This document shows positions 5,693-6,460 of a stretch of 6,460 nt of DNA, in pieces. The notes under the pieces were generated by a model, which was not told where the DNA came from, did not search any database, and was given only the letters and a program-made list of their open reading frames with translations. Each line of letters starts with the position of its first letter. Position 1 is the stretch's first letter. A program made the position numbers and the translations under genes. The DNA comes from Opitutia bacterium (GTDB lineage: Bacteria; Verrucomicrobiota; Verrucomicrobiia; Opitutales; Seribacteraceae): positions 5,995-12,454 of the forward strand of contig NZLE01000081.1 in NCBI GenBank assembly GCA_002692605.1, given 5' to 3'.

Positions 5693-6460
5693 TCCCATTG
5701 AAATCAAAATACCCGAATTCATCCGCAATGGATTAATTTTGTGGATCGTGGTCGCGGTGATGCTGTTGGCAGCCGCCGTTACTTCCATTTACACGGTTCA
5801 AGCCGAGTCACAGGGCGTTGTGCTGAGGTTTGGGCAGTATCTTAAGACAGTCGAGCCAGGTCTTCGTTTCAAGCTTCCCTTTGGAATTGATGCAGTATAC
5901 GTATTGCCGGTTCGAAGGCAACTGAAGCAGGAGTATGGCTTCGGGTCAATGGGAGCAACCAACCCCAGTCAATTCACCAGCCGAGGAGCCCGTGATCGAG
6001 AAAAGAGCATGATGACGGGAGATTTGAATGCCGCCGAAGTGGAGTGGATCGTTCAATACCGCATCAGTGATCCGCGACTGTATCTTTTTAACGTTCTCGA
6101 TCCGGAGGGAACCCTCCGCTACGTTTCCGAAGCGGTGATGCGGACCGTGGTGGGAGACCGAACGGTGGACGAGGTCATCACCATTGGTCGTCAGGAAATT
6201 GAGGAAGAAGCTCGCAATCGATTGGAGGTCTTGGTGAATAAGTACGAACTTGGTTTGGGGATCGACCAAATTCAGTTGCAAAACGTCAACCCTCCACCTC
6301 CAGTGCAGGCTTCCTTCAATGAAGTCAACCAAGCTCAACAGGAACGCGAGCGGATGATCAACGAAGCAAAGGGCGAGTACAACAAGGAAGTTCCTCGGTC
6401 TCGCGGAGTCGCCGATCAAAAGATTCAAGCCGCCGAGGGGTATGCCCTGAAAAGAGTCAA
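5685..6460 (+). CDS. hflK: FtsH protease modulator HflK, 5' part
   Basis: Open from the ATG at 5685 to the window end: 258 codons plus two bases, so the C-terminus is missing. An in-frame TGA at 5676-5678 rules out an earlier start. A short cytoplasmic N-terminus (about 16 residues) precedes one membrane helix (about 17-36, LILWIVVAVMLLAAAVTSIY). The SPFH/band-7 domain follows, with ESQGVVLRFG (41-50), then EPGLRFKLPFG, VEWIVQYRISDPRLYLF, VSEAVMRTVVGDRTVDEV and the HflK-type NVNPPPPVQASFNEVNQAQQ. The visible end enters the charged coiled-coil segment. In known bacteria HflK pairs with HflC in a periplasm-facing complex that encloses and restrains the membrane protease FtsH; hflC is expected immediately downstream. 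It lacks the long Gly-rich N-terminal extension of E. coli HflK. GAAGGG (5677-5682) lies only two bases before the ATG, so initiation may depend on coupling to upstream translation. Confidence 0.92.
   Translation, partial: MSDPIEIKIPEFIRNGLILWIVVAVMLLAAAVTSIYTVQAESQGVVLRFGQYLKTVEPGLRFKLPFGIDAVYVLPVRRQLKQEYGFGSMGATNPSQFTSRGARDREKSMMTGDLNAAEVEWIVQYRISDPRLYLFNVLDPEGTLRYVSEAVMRTVVGDRTVDEVITIGRQEIEEEARNRLEVLVNKYELGLGIDQIQLQNVNPPPPVQASFNEVNQAQQERERMINEAKGEYNKEVPRSRGVADQKIQAAEGYALKRV

Noticed and set aside
5946..6428. Minus-strand open frame (160 codons) opposite hflK
   Set aside because: The + strand frame encodes an unmistakable SPFH/HflK sequence through the whole stretch; the antisense product has no recognisable feature.
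1..6460. CRISPR, mobile element, toxin-antitoxin or phage-defence system
   Set aside because: No spaced direct repeats, transposase, integrase, terminal inverted repeats or defence-type domains were seen on either strand.

Overview
This window is ordinary bacterial chromosome, densely coding, with every recognisable gene on the + strand. It holds the 3' part of an ATP-dependent 5-oxoprolinase gene (oplAH type), a short intergenic block with a 41-residue single-pass membrane protein and a strong intrinsic terminator, a complete typA/bipA gene, a small lipoprotein gene, and the 5' part of hflK. Both the first and last genes are cut by the window edges. I see no rRNA, tRNA, CRISPR array, insertion sequence, phage gene or obvious sign of recent transfer. 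Base composition looks moderate (roughly half G+C by eye, not computed) and codon use looks uniform. The TypA and HflK sequence style, the moderate G+C and the scarcity of good Shine-Dalgarno sites would fit a Verrucomicrobiota/PVC-type bacterium, but that is a loose inference.

Region by region. Bases 1-2790 encode the C-terminal half of the HyuA-like ATPase domain fused to a complete HyuB-like domain, as in OplAH. Bases 2791-3012 are non-coding as far as I can tell. They contain an imperfect hairpin, two copies of the palindrome TTCATGAA, and a possible 17-codon leader ORF that ends in an ATGA overlap with the next gene. Bases 3013-3138 encode the small membrane protein, which has the clearest ribosome binding site in the window. 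A textbook terminator (12-bp stem, 8-nt loop, 8 T) follows at 3172-3209 and isolates this unit from typA.

Bases 3312-5138 encode TypA, a ribosome-associated translational GTPase. It has intact G motifs, but the GELH-type signature of domain III is replaced. With no terminator between them, a lipoprotein of the CC0125/CC1285-like type (5187-5618) and hflK (from 5685) follow closely on the same strand, so read-through from typA is likely. Weak promoter-like sequences sit directly in front of typA and the lipoprotein gene, and the latter would give an almost leaderless mRNA. HflK would pair with HflC (expected just downstream, outside the window) to control the membrane protease FtsH.

No complete new defence or mobile system is visible. 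The items most worth a second look are the 41-residue membrane protein with its own terminator, the unusual arrangement of start codons and mini-ORFs in front of several genes, and the altered TypA domain III motif.
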